DNA from: Donghicola tyrosinivorans | GTDB lineage: Bacteria > Pseudomonadota > Alphaproteobacteria > Rhodobacterales > Rhodobacteraceae | Direction: 5' to 3' | Assembly (NCBI RefSeq): GCF_003003355.1 | Contig: NZ_PVTQ01000005.1 | Coordinates: 1 to 64,000 of the forward strand | Length of the DNA stretch: 64,000 nucleotides | Part shown: in pieces, positions 1 to 8,655 of the stretch | Position numbering within the stretch: position 1 is the first letter of the stretch | Layout of the letters: each line of letters begins with the position of its first letter | The notes under the pieces: model-generated | Seen by the model: only the letters and a program-made list of their open reading frames with translations | The model's database searches: none | What the model was told of the DNA's origin: nothing | Position numbers and translations under genes: made by a program

Positions 1-63
1 AAGTGCCTCGGCTGGCGCACGCCCACTGAAGCCTTCAGAGAAGAGATGATGAACCTAAGATAG
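1..63 (+). pseudogene. IS30-family transposase, C-terminal end only (cut by window start)
   Basis: Frame 1 reads KCLGWRTPTEAFREEMMNLR and then a TAG stop at 61-63. The KCLGWRTPTEAF string matches the conserved C-terminal motif of IS30-family transposases (typically RKCLGxRTPxE). Everything upstream lies outside the window, so I cannot say whether the element is complete to the left. The 30-40 bases after the stop, where an IS30 terminal repeat would be expected, merge with the left end of the next insertion sequence. The family call rests on this short motif. Confidence 0.6.
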
Positions 64-171
64 GGAAAGCTGTCGCAACGACCCTTGAGACTTCAGCCAA
101 AGCTAAAATGTCACCCATGAGCAAATCAGGAATGTCACTCTGCTTCCATGAATTAGTGGAGGTTTGGGGAC

Positions 172-1518
172 ATGGGATGGGTGGTTATGAGCGAGCGCGA
201 GTTACAGCGCGTTGAGGTTTTGGCGCAGGTCGATGATGGTCGACTGAGCATTGATAATGCTGCGCATATGCTTGCGCTGACGCGTCGGCAGATTTTCCGA
301 CTTCTGAAGCGGTACCGTCAGGATGGCGCACCAGCCATCCGGCACAGAGCGCGGGGCAAGCCGCCGAACAACCGGATTCATGCGGCTAAACGCGACTACG
401 CTTTGAGCGTCATCAAAGAACAGTATCCGGATTTTGGGCCGACGCTTGCGACGGAGATGCTGGCCGAACATCATGGGTTCAAAGTCTCGCATGAGACGGT
501 GCGCAAGTGGATGATTGAGGATGGTATCTGGCTTTCCCGCAAACAACGCCGGACGTTTCACCAGCCCAGACTGCGCAGAGAGTACTTTGGAGAGCTTATC
601 CAGATAGATGGCTCGGAGCACCGCTGGTTCGAGGATCGAGGCGGTCCCTGCACTCTTCTGGTGTTTATCGACGACGCGACCAGCACCTTGATGGAGTTGC
701 GGTTCGTAAAGTCGGAAAACACATTCAGCTATTTCGAGGCACTTGAGGGCTATTTGCACAAGCACGGTCGCCCGGTTGCCTTTTACAGTGACAAACACTC
801 GGTGTTCCGTGTTGCCAAAGAAGACGCGAAGGGCGGCGCGCGGATCACCCAGTTTGGTCGGGCGCTGAGTGAGCTGAACATCGAGATTCTCTGCGCCAAT
901 TCGAGCCAGGCCAAAGGCCGTGTCGAACGCGCCAATCGCACGCTGCAAGACCGGCTGGTCAAGGAAATGCGCATCGCGGGCATTTCTGACATGGACGCTG
1001 GAAACGCCTATCTGCAGGGGTTTAAAGAGCGTCACAACGCCAAATTCGCCAAGTCCCCGGCAAAGCCGGACAACTTGCATCGCGCACTCAATGTAGCGCC
1101 AGATCGGCTGGCTGACGTGCTGTGTTGGCGCGAGAACCGCTATGTCGGCAGGCAACTAACGTTCTCCTATGACCGCAAGAGGATCACGCTCGAAGAGAAT
1201 GACCTCACACGCGGTCTGATCGGTAAATATGTGGACACTTATGCTTTTGTGGACGGTCGGTTCGAGGTGCGCTCGAAGGGCCGATCTTTGCCCTACAGGG
1301 TCTTTGACATGGATCAGCGCGTCACCCATGCGGCAATTACCAGCAACAAAAACCTGAGCGCGGTTCTGGAACACATCAAGGAGATGCAGGACGCGGCACC
1401 ACCAAAGCCGAAGGTACGCACCAACTCTGAGAAGATGGGCTATAAGCCGAATGGGCGGCGTCCAGGCAGACCATCAGGTTCGCGGACCAAGAACCAGATT
1501 GCGCAGGCGGCAGAATAG
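172..1518 (+). CDS. ISNCY/IS1202-type DDE transposase
   Basis: This 448-residue transposase catalyses cut or copy of its own element. Residues about 5-70 form a helix-turn-helix region of the type that binds element ends (LTRRQIFRLLKRYRQDG). The RNase H-like core follows, with IDGSEHRWF and FIDDAT around residues 144-165, YSDKHSVF near residue 204 and QAKGRVERANRTLQDR near residue 245, which supplies the catalytic glutamate. The C-terminus is basic (GRRPGRPSGSRTK). An ATG at 172 follows GGAGG at 158-162; a second in-frame ATG lies at 187. I recall close relatives starting with the same MGWV-MSEREL string. No frameshift is visible, so the gene looks intact and may be active. Confidence 0.9.
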   Translation: MGWVVMSERELQRVEVLAQVDDGRLSIDNAAHMLALTRRQIFRLLKRYRQDGAPAIRHRARGKPPNNRIHAAKRDYALSVIKEQYPDFGPTLATEMLAEHHGFKVSHETVRKWMIEDGIWLSRKQRRTFHQPRLRREYFGELIQIDGSEHRWFEDRGGPCTLLVFIDDATSTLMELRFVKSENTFSYFEALEGYLHKHGRPVAFYSDKHSVFRVAKEDAKGGARITQFGRALSELNIEILCANSSQAKGRVERANRTLQDRLVKEMRIAGISDMDAGNAYLQGFKERHNAKFAKSPAKPDNLHRALNVAPDRLADVLCWRENRYVGRQLTFSYDRKRITLEENDLTRGLIGKYVDTYAFVDGRFEVRSKGRSLPYRVFDMDQRVTHAAITSNKNLSAVLEHIKEMQDAAPPKPKVRTNSEKMGYKPNGRRPGRPSGSRTKNQIAQAAE

Positions 1519-1533
1519 CCCAAGACTGCCGAC

Positions 1534-1803
1534 ATGACCCAGCACGAACCAGAGATCATTTTTTCTCACTACACCCAAACCGCTACCATCGACGGGCACG
1601 ACTTCGCCGTCGAGATTTACAAGACAAGCCTCGCCCCCAGGTGGATCCTGTCAGTCGAGAACCAATTCGGCACGTTAACGGTCTCGGACACCCCACCCTA
1701 TTTCGGGGATGTTCTCGCCTGGCGCGCCTTCCAAGAGCTTTTAAGCGAGGAAGGCATCAAAGCATTTTACAACAAGAAAGAGCGACGCGAGCGGGGTCTA
1801 TAA
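1534..1803 (+). CDS. Small hypothetical protein inside the insertion sequence
   Basis: This 89-residue ORF starts 16 bases after the transposase stop and ends before the right inverted-repeat region. It has no signal peptide or membrane segment. The protein mixes aromatic and acidic residues in the first 60 positions (SHYTQTATIDGHDFAVEIY, then VENQFGTLTVSDTPPYFGDV) and ends in a basic tail, KKERRERGL. It has ordinary protein-like composition, unlike most shadow frames here. I do not recognise the family. It may be a passenger or accessory protein carried by this lineage of elements, or a host gene fragment picked up by the element. Confidence 0.45.
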   Translation: MTQHEPEIIFSHYTQTATIDGHDFAVEIYKTSLAPRWILSVENQFGTLTVSDTPPYFGDVLAWRAFQELLSEEGIKAFYNKKERRERGL

Positions 1804-1984
1804 GCTGCCCCCTCCCCCTGCAAAGCCAGCCAGGGCTGCGATATCTGAGGTCTCCGCCCTGTCAGGCTTTGCTCCAGTCGCTCCCAATGGTGACACTTCT
1901 GCTTTGCAAGCCGGGTGACATTTCTGAATGGTTGCAACAACCATTGTAGCTGGGGGTACATTCTAAACTGGGTTGCGACAAATC

Positions 1985-2140
1985 CCCTATGATATCTCGC
2001 ACACCCTCGCGAGTTCGGTCACTGGGAGGGTGATTTTATGGCGTTCAAACAATCACTTGGCCAGCCCAAGGTCACCTCCTTGGTTGAGCGTGTCAGTCGC
2101 TTCACTGTGCTGCTGAGGAACACCAGAAAACGCAATGGCC
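1985..2140 (+). pseudogene. IS30-family transposase fragment, frameshifted
   Basis: Around 2005-2130 the frame set by GAG at 2011 reads REFGHWEGDFMAF and then KVTSLVERVSRFTVLLRN. These are the conserved FGHWEGDL and SLVERxSRFTVLLRN blocks around the first catalytic aspartate of IS30-family transposases. Just upstream, the related DISH segment at about 1989-2001 is in another frame and this frame has a TGA at 1990, so at least one frameshift separates them. Similarity stops near 2140, with no third catalytic block. This is the middle of a transposase, while the piece at 1-63 is a C-terminus on the same strand, so the two come from different copies or from a rearrangement. Confidence 0.6.
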
Positions 2141-2205
2141 GCCGCGCTTCAGGGAGCGCGCACACTAACGTAAGCCACCTCGTAAAACGGACTGATCCCC
2201 TAACG

Positions 2206-2243
2206 AAAAACCGCGGCGCACATATCCTGCACCGCGGTTCTAA
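2206..2243 (-). terminator. Rho-independent terminator of the pst-pho operon
   Basis: An 8-base-pair stem, AACCGCGG (2209-2216) with CCGCGGTT (2232-2239), is followed on the minus strand by a T run (TTTTTCG). It lies just past the phoB stop at 2248. Confidence 0.8.
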
Positions 2244-2247
2244 GTCG

Positions 2248-2934
2248 TTATCCTAGCGCGTATCCTGCGCCGCGTACTGTTCTGACAGGATCATCTCCGC
2301 CAAACTGGCAAAGAGCCTTGCGCAGTCGCCCGATGTGGACGTCGACCGTCCTTGTGTCCACGTAGATGTCGCGACCCCATACACGGTCCAGCAACTGATC
2401 GCGGCTCCAGACCCGACCGGGCTTTTCCATGAAGGTCGAGAGCAAACGGAACTCTGTCGGCCCCAGCTTCAACTGGTTCTCTGATCGGAAGACTTTGTGG
2501 GTCTCGGGGTCCAGAACGATATCGTCATACTCCAGCTTCTGGCCGACAGTCGCCGGACGCGTCCGGCGCAGTTGGGTGCGCACACGGGCCATCAGTTCAA
2601 TCACCGAGTACGGCTTGATCACGTAGTCATCCGCGCCGGTCTCTAGCCCGCGGACACGATCCACCTCTTCCGAGCGCGCCGAGAGCATGATGATCGGAAT
2701 GTCGCGGGTCTCGGCCTGCATCTTCAGACGCCGGCACACCTCGATCCCCGAGACATTGGGCAGCATCCAGTCCAGAACGATGATGTCTGGCTGGTCCTCT
2801 TGAACCAGCAGCAAGCCGTCTTCGCCATTCTCGGCCTTCAGTACGCGAAACCCTTCGGCCTCAAGGTTATAGGACAGAACTTCGCGCTGCGCGGGTTCGT
2901 CTTCGACCACCAGGACGCTTGGTTGTTGCGACAT
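2248..2934 (-). CDS. phoB: Phosphate regulon response regulator PhoB
   Basis: PhoB is the DNA-binding response regulator that, once phosphorylated by PhoR, binds Pho boxes and activates phosphate-starvation genes. The 228-residue protein has a receiver domain (about 1-120) with acidic residues ED near 11-12, phospho-acceptor D55 in IIVLDWMLPN and the conserved lysine in YVIKPYS. An OmpR-type winged helix follows (about 130-228: LGPTEFRLL, RTVDVHIGRLRKAL, VRTVRGAGYAL). It is the last gene of pstS-pstC-pstA-pstB-phoU-phoB, 3 bases after phoU. The three Pho boxes noted in this window are its likely targets, including the one before pstS, which would give autoregulation. Confidence 0.97.
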   Translation of the reverse strand: MSQQPSVLVVEDEPAQREVLSYNLEAEGFRVLKAENGEDGLLLVQEDQPDIIVLDWMLPNVSGIEVCRRLKMQAETRDIPIIMLSARSEEVDRVRGLETGADDYVIKPYSVIELMARVRTQLRRTRPATVGQKLEYDDIVLDPETHKVFRSENQLKLGPTEFRLLSTFMEKPGRVWSRDQLLDRVWGRDIYVDTRTVDVHIGRLRKALCQFGGDDPVRTVRGAGYALG

Positions 2935-2937
2935 GGC

Positions 2938-3663
2938 TTAGCCCTCGGAACCCGGCAGGTTATGGGTTTCGTACGGCGTACGATCCCCCTTGGGGCGCTT
3001 TTCATCGGGCATTTCGCCCGTCACCACATAGATCACCTGTTCGGCCAGCGCAGTGACGTGATCGCCCATACGCTCGACGTTCTTGGCGATGAAATGCAGG
3101 TGCATACAGGCGGTGATGTTGCGCGGGTCTTCCATCATGAAGGTCAGGAATTCGCGGAACAGCGCGTTGTACATCTGGTCAACATCACGGTCGCGGTTGA
3201 TCACATCCTGAGCCAGTTCGGCATCGCGTTGGATGTAGGCGTCCAGTGCGTCTTTCAGCATCAGCTCCACTGCACGAGCCATACGGCGCACCGCACCGGA
3301 CGAGCCTTCAATAGGCGCCATCTGCAGCAGGACCCCTGCCCGCTTGGCGATATTTTTTGCATAATCGCCAATACGTTCCAGGTTCTGGCTCATCTTCATG
3401 ACCGACAGAACAATGCGCAGGTCGCGGGCCGTGGGCGAACGCAGCGCGATCACACGCGCGGTCTCTTCGTTGATCTGTTCCATCAGCGCGTCGATGGCTT
3501 TGTCGTTGGCGCGGACCTGTTCGGCCATCTGCTCGTCGCGCAACTCAAGCGCCTTGGCGCAATCCATGATGGCGGTTTCAACCAGACCGCCCATTTTCAC
3601 GATCAGTGCCTGAACAGCGTCCAGATCGCGGTCGTAGCTGGAGACAATGTGTTTATCTTGCAT
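2938..3663 (-). CDS. phoU: Phosphate transport system regulatory protein PhoU
   Basis: PhoU links the Pst transporter to the PhoR kinase and keeps the regulon off when phosphate is plentiful. The 241-residue all-helical protein carries the two repeated PhoU three-helix units (about 20-110 and 120-215). Acidic metal-binding patches are visible in each (ERIGDYAKNIAKR near residue 90, ERMGDHVTALAEQ near residue 195). The start is supported by GGAG about 9 bases before the ATG. It lies 12 bases after pstB and 3 bases before phoB, in the usual alphaproteobacterial order. The C-terminal tail after residue 220 is polar and variable. Confidence 0.96.
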   Translation of the reverse strand: MQDKHIVSSYDRDLDAVQALIVKMGGLVETAIMDCAKALELRDEQMAEQVRANDKAIDALMEQINEETARVIALRSPTARDLRIVLSVMKMSQNLERIGDYAKNIAKRAGVLLQMAPIEGSSGAVRRMARAVELMLKDALDAYIQRDAELAQDVINRDRDVDQMYNALFREFLTFMMEDPRNITACMHLHFIAKNVERMGDHVTALAEQVIYVVTGEMPDEKRPKGDRTPYETHNLPGSEG

Positions 3664-3675
3664 AATGTCTGCTCC

Positions 3676-4473
3676 TTACCCGATGCGGCCGGTGATGTAG
3701 GCTTCGGTACGGGGATCATGGGGGTTGGTAAAAATCTGGTCGGTGTCGCCATATTCCACCAGATTCCCCAGATGGAAGAACGCGGTCTTCTGGCTGACAC
3801 GGGCCGCCTGCTGCATCGAGTGCGTGACGATCACCACCGAATACTGATCACGCAACTCGTCGATCAGTTCTTCAACCTGACTGGTGGCGATGGGGTCCAG
3901 CGCCGAGCAAGGCTCGTCCATCAGCAGAACTTCGGGCTCGGTTGCGACAGCGCGGGCGATACACAGACGCTGCTGCTGGCCACCGGAAAGGCCGGTGCCG
4001 GGCGCGTGCAGACGGTCTTTGACCTCATTCCAGATGGCACCGCGACGCAGGGCCTTTTCAACGATATCGTCCAGATCGGCCTTGTTCTTGGCCAAACCGT
4101 GAATACGGGGGCCGTAGGCGATGTTGTCGTAGATCGACTTGGGGAAAGGGTTCGGCTTTTGGAACACCATGCCCACTTTGGCACGCAGTTGCACGGGGTC
4201 TACGCGCTTGTCGTAGATGTTCTCTCCGTCCAGCTCGATATCGCCTTCAACGCGGCAGATATCGATGGTGTCATTCATGCGGTTCAGACAGCGCAGGAAG
4301 GTCGATTTACCGCAGCCAGACGGGCCGATAAACGCAGTGACGGTACGGGCTTCGATTTCGACGTTCACGTCCTTGATGGCGTGAGTATCGCCGTAGAAAA
4401 CCTGTACGTTGCGTGCGGAGATTTTGGATTCTGCCTGAGCCACTTTGCGCTCCAAGTTCGGGTTATCGTACAT
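3676..4473 (-). CDS. pstB: Phosphate ABC transporter ATP-binding protein PstB
   Basis: PstB is the ATPase of the high-affinity phosphate importer PstSCAB at the inner membrane. The 265-residue protein has Walker [10 protein letters not shown], a Q-loop ([15 protein letters not shown]), the ABC signature LSGGQQQRL, Walker [14 protein letters not shown] and the switch histidine in [11 protein letters not shown] place the start at MYDNPN (4473), because AGGAAGGAT lies upstream at proper spacing. The longer frame to 4581 would begin inside pstA and adds a histidine-rich, non-conserved stretch. It starts 17 bases after the pstA stop. Confidence 0.96.
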   Translation of the reverse strand: MYDNPNLERKVAQAESKISARNVQVFYGDTHAIKDVNVEIEARTVTAFIGPSGCGKSTFLRCLNRMNDTIDICRVEGDIELDGENIYDKRVDPVQLRAKVGMVFQKPNPFPKSIYDNIAYGPRIHGLAKNKADLDDIVEKALRRGAIWNEVKDRLHAPGTGLSGGQQQRLCIARAVATEPEVLLMDEPCSALDPIATSQVEELIDELRDQYSVVIVTHSMQQAARVSQKTAFFHLGNLVEYGDTDQIFTNPHDPRTEAYITGRIG

Positions 4474-4490
4474 AATCGTTATCCTTCCTG

Positions 4491-5837
4491 TTACCAGCGA
4501 CGCTCGAAGCGGCGGCGGAGGATGATGGCAATGATGTTCATCGTGATCAGGAACACCAGCAGGATAATGATGCCACCCCATGCCCGTTCATAATAGGCAG
4601 GGTCGGCACGCTTTGCCCACTCATAGATCTGCGCGGGCATGGCCGAGTTCGGGTCCATAAAGCCCGAGATCGGACCAGACGGATAGTTCGAGGCGATGTA
4701 TCCCACCATCCCGATCAAGAGCAGCGGAGCGGTTTCCCCCAGCGCCTGCGCCAGACCAATGATGGTGCCGGTCAGAATACCGGGCATCGCCAGTGGCAGC
4801 ACGTGGTGGAACACAGACTGCATCTTGGAGGCCCCAAGTCCCAGCGCCGCATCACGGATCGACGGCGGCACAGATTTCAGCGATGCGCGGGTCGAGATGA
4901 TAATGGTCGGCAGCGTCATCAGGGTCAGCACCAGACCACCCACCAGGGGCGCGGACTGGGGCAGACCTGCAAACTGGATGAAGACCGCCAGACCCAGAAT
5001 ACCGAACACAATTGACGGAACCGCTGCAAGGTTCGAGATGTTTACCTCGATAAGGTCAGTCCATTTGTTCTGGGGCGCGAATTCTTCAAGGTAGATCGAC
5101 GCCGCCACACCAATGGGCAGCGACAACACCAGAACCACCAGCATCATGAACAGCGAACCAAGCATCGACACACCGATACCGGCCTGTTCGGGACGGCTTT
5201 CAGAGGCGTCTGCGCCGGTGATGAAGGCCATGTTGAATTCACGTTTTACGATGCCCTTGGAGCGCAGGGTATCCACCACATCCAGATGCTTGGCGTCGAT
5301 ATTCTTGTCACGGGCGATGCTATCGCGGGTCACACGGCCCTTCAGATAACCGTCCACGCGGCTGGCTGCCAGAATGCGGAACTCAACGCTTTTACCGATC
5401 ATATCGGGGTTCGCAATCACTACATCACGGATTTGCGCCGCCGCACTTGCCGAGATGAGCGCCTTGGTATCCTTGGCCGAAGTAATCTCGCTGCCGGGGG
5501 CTTTCTCTTCGATTGCAGCGAAAATCGCGTCTTGGATCAAGGGCGTATAGCCAAAGGTCGAAACCTTCTTGATCTCTTCAATGTCGCGGTTGCCATTCTT
5601 GTCCAGCTTGGCTTCATCCAGATAGATCGGCACCGTGATGAAGGTCTGTTGGAAGGCCCCAACCCCGTTGTAGAGGATCGTGCTCAGCAAGATCACCAGA
5701 AACACCAGGCCGGTGGCGACAGCGGCTATACCATAGGCCTTAAAGCGGGCTTCCTGAGCGTTGCGTTTTTTCACTCGAGGCGAGACCGTCAGTAGCGAGG
5801 TCTTAGCTTTGGGCGTGTTGTTGGTCGCGTCGGTCAT
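4491..5837 (-). CDS. pstA: Phosphate ABC transporter permease PstA (long form)
   Basis: PstA is one of the two membrane subunits of the phosphate importer. At 448 residues it is about 150 longer than E. coli PstA. The extra part is the DUF3333-type N-terminal region: a cytoplasmic basic start, a membrane helix near residues 36-60, then a polar periplasmic segment to about 215. The transport core follows with five or so hydrophobic helices and the permease loop EAA-like motif near [20 protein letters not shown]. The start ATG overlaps the pstC stop by one base (TAATG), which suggests translational coupling. Confidence 0.95.
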   Translation of the reverse strand: MTDATNNTPKAKTSLLTVSPRVKKRNAQEARFKAYGIAAVATGLVFLVILLSTILYNGVGAFQQTFITVPIYLDEAKLDKNGNRDIEEIKKVSTFGYTPLIQDAIFAAIEEKAPGSEITSAKDTKALISASAAAQIRDVVIANPDMIGKSVEFRILAASRVDGYLKGRVTRDSIARDKNIDAKHLDVVDTLRSKGIVKREFNMAFITGADASESRPEQAGIGVSMLGSLFMMLVVLVLSLPIGVAASIYLEEFAPQNKWTDLIEVNISNLAAVPSIVFGILGLAVFIQFAGLPQSAPLVGGLVLTLMTLPTIIISTRASLKSVPPSIRDAALGLGASKMQSVFHHVLPLAMPGILTGTIIGLAQALGETAPLLLIGMVGYIASNYPSGPISGFMDPNSAMPAQIYEWAKRADPAYYERAWGGIIILLVFLITMNIIAIILRRRFERRW

Positions 5838-7309
5838 TACTCGTACTGCTCCCGGTATTTGCGCACGATGTAGAGTGCGAGGACGTTAAGCCCGAGGGTC
5901 ATCACAAAGAGGGTCATGCCAAGGGCAAAGGCCACCAGCGCTTCGGGGCTGGCGAAATCCGCGTCGCCGGTCAGCTGGCTGACGATCTTGGCGGTCACAG
6001 TGGTCATGGCTTCCAGCGGGTTCATCGACAGGCGGGCCGCGGCCCCTGCCCCAAGCACCACGATCATTGTCTCACCAATGGCGCGGCTTGCGGCCAGCAG
6101 GATCGCACCGACGATGCCGGGCAAAGCTGCGGGCAGAACCACCTGCTTGATGGTTTCGGATTTCGTTGCGCCCAAACCTAGCGAGCCATCGCGCATCGAC
6201 TGAGGCACCGCGTTGATAATATCATCAGAAAGCGAACTGACAAACGGGATCAGCATGATGCCCATCACCAGACCTGCGGTGGTCACGGACGATGCACCGG
6301 ACATCCAATCCACGCCGAAAGTCCCGCCAGAGCCAAAGAATTTCACCAGCAGCGGACCCACTGTTAGCAGGGCAAAAAGACCGTAAACGATGGTCGGGAT
6401 GCCTGCCAGAACCTCGATCAGCGGCTTGGCAAAGGCGCGGACCTTGGCGCCTGCGTATTCCGACAAATAAACGGCTGCGAACAGGCCAATCGGCACAGCC
6501 ACCGCCAGCGCGATGACCGAGATATACAGCGTGCCCCACAGCAGCGGCAGAACACCTAGTTCCGAGCCGCCGCCAAAGCTGGGGCTCCACGTGGTGCCGA
6601 AGAAGAAATCCAGCGCCGGATAGAGTCTGAAGAACTCGACCGTGTTGAACACCAGCGACAGAACGATACCCACAGTGGTCAGGATCGCAATCGACGCAGC
6701 TGCAATCAGTAGGCCGCGGATAGACCGCTCCACCACGTTACGGGCACGAAAATCTTTGTTGGTGCGCGAATAGGCGTAGGCGAAACCGCCCAAGGCAAGC
6801 GCCAGAACAACCACCGTCATCGCCATCGATCCGGTACCGGTCAAGGCGCGGAATTCCTGCGCGGCGGACAGGGTTGTCTCATTCACGTCAGAACCAAGCG
6901 CCACACCGACACTTGCAAGCAGCGCACGCACATCGGTGGCGTCAGCGCGCAGGGTCTTTGCCTCATCCGCCGCGATCGTGCCCTGAGAAATTGCCAGATC
7001 CAGACCATCGGCAACACGGCGCACGTCGCTCATCAGCAGGCTCAGGGTGCTGCCTTCGGGAACTGCAGTCGCGGGGATATCTGCCGACACTATACTATCG
7101 ACCAAAAGCGGTTGCGCGATCAGCCAGACGGCCAGAACCAGAAAGGCAGGCATTGCGGCAAAGATCGCGACGTTCGATCCGTAATATACGGGCAGCGAAT
7201 GCAGGTGACGGGTATCACCGCCAGCGCTGGACATCGCACGCTGTCGGCCAAGAACGTATCCGGCACCGGCCAGTGCGAGAACGATCAAAACTAACCAAAG
7301 AAGGGGCAT
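5837..7309 (-). CDS. pstC: Phosphate ABC transporter permease PstC (long form)
   Basis: PstC is the partner membrane subunit of PstA. The 490-residue protein is longer than E. coli PstC (about 319): an N-terminal helix, a second helix and a polar periplasmic insert (about 85-170) precede the usual six-helix core. The loop contacting the ATPase is visible as LGLGATKSETIKQVVLPAALPG. I start at MPLLWL (7309), where GGAG sits 7 bases upstream. The longer frame to 7396 would run through the hairpin between pstS and pstC. Both Pst permeases are enlarged here, and their long periplasmic parts may pack together. Confidence 0.95.
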   Translation of the reverse strand: MPLLWLVLIVLALAGAGYVLGRQRAMSSAGGDTRHLHSLPVYYGSNVAIFAAMPAFLVLAVWLIAQPLLVDSIVSADIPATAVPEGSTLSLLMSDVRRVADGLDLAISQGTIAADEAKTLRADATDVRALLASVGVALGSDVNETTLSAAQEFRALTGTGSMAMTVVVLALALGGFAYAYSRTNKDFRARNVVERSIRGLLIAAASIAILTTVGIVLSLVFNTVEFFRLYPALDFFFGTTWSPSFGGGSELGVLPLLWGTLYISVIALAVAVPIGLFAAVYLSEYAGAKVRAFAKPLIEVLAGIPTIVYGLFALLTVGPLLVKFFGSGGTFGVDWMSGASSVTTAGLVMGIMLIPFVSSLSDDIINAVPQSMRDGSLGLGATKSETIKQVVLPAALPGIVGAILLAASRAIGETMIVVLGAGAAARLSMNPLEAMTTVTAKIVSQLTGDADFASPEALVAFALGMTLFVMTLGLNVLALYIVRKYREQYE

Positions 7310-7336
7310 AGGGGCTCCGTTAGGTCCAGAACGGAC

Positions 7337-7365
7337 AAAAAGCGCCGTCCGGACGGCGGCGCTTT
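7337..7365 (-). terminator. Hairpin between pstS and pstC, probable partial terminator
   Basis: A perfect stem AAAGCGCCG/CGGCGCTTT is followed on the minus strand by TTTTTG. Placed between pstS and the permease genes, it would let pstS be made in excess over pstCAB, as is usual for binding-protein operons. Partial readthrough is inferred. Confidence 0.75.
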
Positions 7366-7410
7366 CTGCAATTGGGTGGAGCGGCCCGAGGGCCACTCCG
7401 AAACCAACTA

Positions 7411-8445
7411 TTACATGGCTTCTTCGTTCGCAACCACTGCCTGGGTCGCTGCCAGTTCGGGATCCGAAACCAGACCGTAGGCCGACAGCGGGCCATCGGT
7501 GCCAGCGATCTCGTCCGATACGAAGAATTCTGCGTACTCTTTCAGGCCGGGGATGACGCCGATGTGGGCTTTCTTCACGTAGAAGAACAGCGGACGCGAT
7601 ACGGGGTAGTCACCGGCTGCGATGGTCTCGGTCGAAGGTGCAACGCCCGACATGGTTGCCACTTTCAGCTTGTCGGTGTTGTTTTCGTAGAAGGCCAGAC
7701 CGAAGACGCCAACACCGTTGGTGTTGCTGTCGATACGTGCCAGAGTTTCGGTGTAGTCGCCGTCGATGTCGACCGACTTGCCGTCGGTGCGGACAGCCAT
7801 ACAGGTCTTCTCGGCTGCTTTTTCGTCGCCGCCGTTGATTTCCAGGATCGCGGCCAGCGCGCCGGTGTCTTCACAGCCCTGCAGCAGGACTTTTTCTTCG
7901 AAAACTTCACGGGTGCCGTGCTTGGTGCCGGGGATGAAGGCTGCGATTTCAACTGCGGGCAGTTCTGCGTTTGCATCGGCCCAAGTTGCTGCGGTGTTCG
8001 CAACCATTGCGCCGTCAACGGGCTTTTCAGCTGCCAGAGCGTTGTACCAGTCTGCGGGCTCGAACGCGTTGAACGCGGGGCCGTTGATCTGCGAAGCAAA
8101 CACGATGCCATCGTAGCCGATGCGGACTTCGATGATGTCGGTCACGCCAGCTTCGGCGCAAGCTGCGATCTCTTTGTCTTTGATTTTGCGCGATGCGTTT
8201 GCAACGTCGATGGTGTTTTCGCCAACGCCTTCGCAGAAGCGCTTCAGACCTGCCGACGAACCGCCCGATTCAACAACGGGGGTCGGGAAGTCAAAGTTTT
8301 CACCAAACGCTTCAGCAACGATCGATGCGTAGGGAAGAACAGTCGACGAACCGGCAACCTGCACGTTGTCACGGGCAGCAGCGGCGGTGGCAGTTACAGC
8401 AGCGATCGCCAGGGTCGAGGCGGTCAGTTTAACAAAGGACATCAT
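7411..8445 (-). CDS. pstS: Phosphate-binding periplasmic protein PstS
   Basis: PstS captures phosphate in the periplasm and delivers it to PstCAB. The 344-residue precursor has a signal peptide (about 1-23, ending in ATAAAA before RDNVQ). The mature protein starts with the VAGSSTVLPY phosphate-loop motif and has PVVESGGSSAGLKRFCEG, a second anion-binding loop. The start lies after AGGAG. It is the first gene of the operon behind a clear Pho box and is followed by the hairpin at 7337-7365. Length and motifs match the alphaproteobacterial PstS group. Confidence 0.95.
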   Translation of the reverse strand: MMSFVKLTASTLAIAAVTATAAAARDNVQVAGSSTVLPYASIVAEAFGENFDFPTPVVESGGSSAGLKRFCEGVGENTIDVANASRKIKDKEIAACAEAGVTDIIEVRIGYDGIVFASQINGPAFNAFEPADWYNALAAEKPVDGAMVANTAATWADANAELPAVEIAAFIPGTKHGTREVFEEKVLLQGCEDTGALAAILEINGGDEKAAEKTCMAVRTDGKSVDIDGDYTETLARIDSNTNGVGVFGLAFYENNTDKLKVATMSGVAPSTETIAAGDYPVSRPLFFYVKKAHIGVIPGLKEYAEFFVSDEIAGTDGPLSAYGLVSDPELAATQAVVANEEAM

Positions 8446-8518
8446 TTAGCTCCTAATTACATTCCGAGACTTCATCGCTCGAAGCCTTGAGGCGCTAACT
8501 ACGGCGCTTGGATTGAGC

Positions 8519-8551
8519 TTTTGCGACAGATTTGTAACGCTTTCATGACAG
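8519..8551 (-). promoter_or_regulatory. Pho box upstream of pstS
   Basis: Read on the minus strand, three consecutive 11-base units begin with CTGTCAT, GCGTTAC and CTGTCGC, each followed by an A-rich tetramer. This matches the tandem 11-base PhoB site (consensus CTGTCAT plus four A/T). It lies about 75 bases before the pstS start. Confidence 0.85.
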
Positions 8552-8595
8552 TCGCAGATTTATACTAATTTTGGGAAAAATCTTTCGAGAGCAAC

Positions 8596-8624
8596 GAAAA
8601 ATGCGCCCCGCGGAGAGGCGCATT
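8596..8624 (-). terminator. Terminator of phoR, upstream of pstS
   Basis: The stem AATGCGCC (8600-8607) pairs with GGCGCATT (8617-8624), and TTTTTC follows on the minus strand. It separates the phoR transcript from the pstS promoter. Confidence 0.8.
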
Positions 8625-8655
8625 CCTATTTAAAATCAATAAGATACGGAAAAAT

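Larger units (their letters stand above)
71..1980 (+). mobile_element. IS1202/ISNCY-type insertion sequence
   Basis: The element holds a complete DDE transposase gene and a small second ORF. The outermost inverted repeat I can see is TGTCGCAAC at 71-79, mirrored as GTTGCGACA at 1972-1980. Inside this are repeated TGTCAC-type motifs: TGTCACCC near 110 with TGTCAC near 134 on the left, and the same motifs inverted near 1886-1922 on the right. The left and right inner pairs share a GCAAA-CAG-A-TGTCAC core. The exact ends are uncertain, because 71-79 could instead be the end of the IS30 element to the left. I see no direct repeat flanking the proposed ends, so a simple single insertion with target duplication is not shown. 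Confidence 0.6.
1804..2247. other. Intergenic: IS right end, IS30 debris and operon terminator
   Basis: This 444-base gap holds the right end of the IS1202-type element (to about 1980), the degenerate IS30 fragment (about 1985-2140) and the phoB-side terminator (2206-2243). The 72-codon plus-strand frame at 2038-2256 is the IS30 fragment continuing into unrelated sequence, and I do not call it a gene. Confidence 0.7.

Noticed and set aside
2038-2256. 72-codon plus-strand ORF as a gene
   Set aside because: Its first 35 residues are a frameshifted IS30 transposase fragment, and the remainder runs through the phoB terminator.
2800-4593. 597-codon plus-strand open frame antisense to phoB, phoU and pstB
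   Set aside because: The minus-strand genes are unambiguous, and long antisense frames are common in GC-rich DNA. The product is histidine- and valine-rich without domains.
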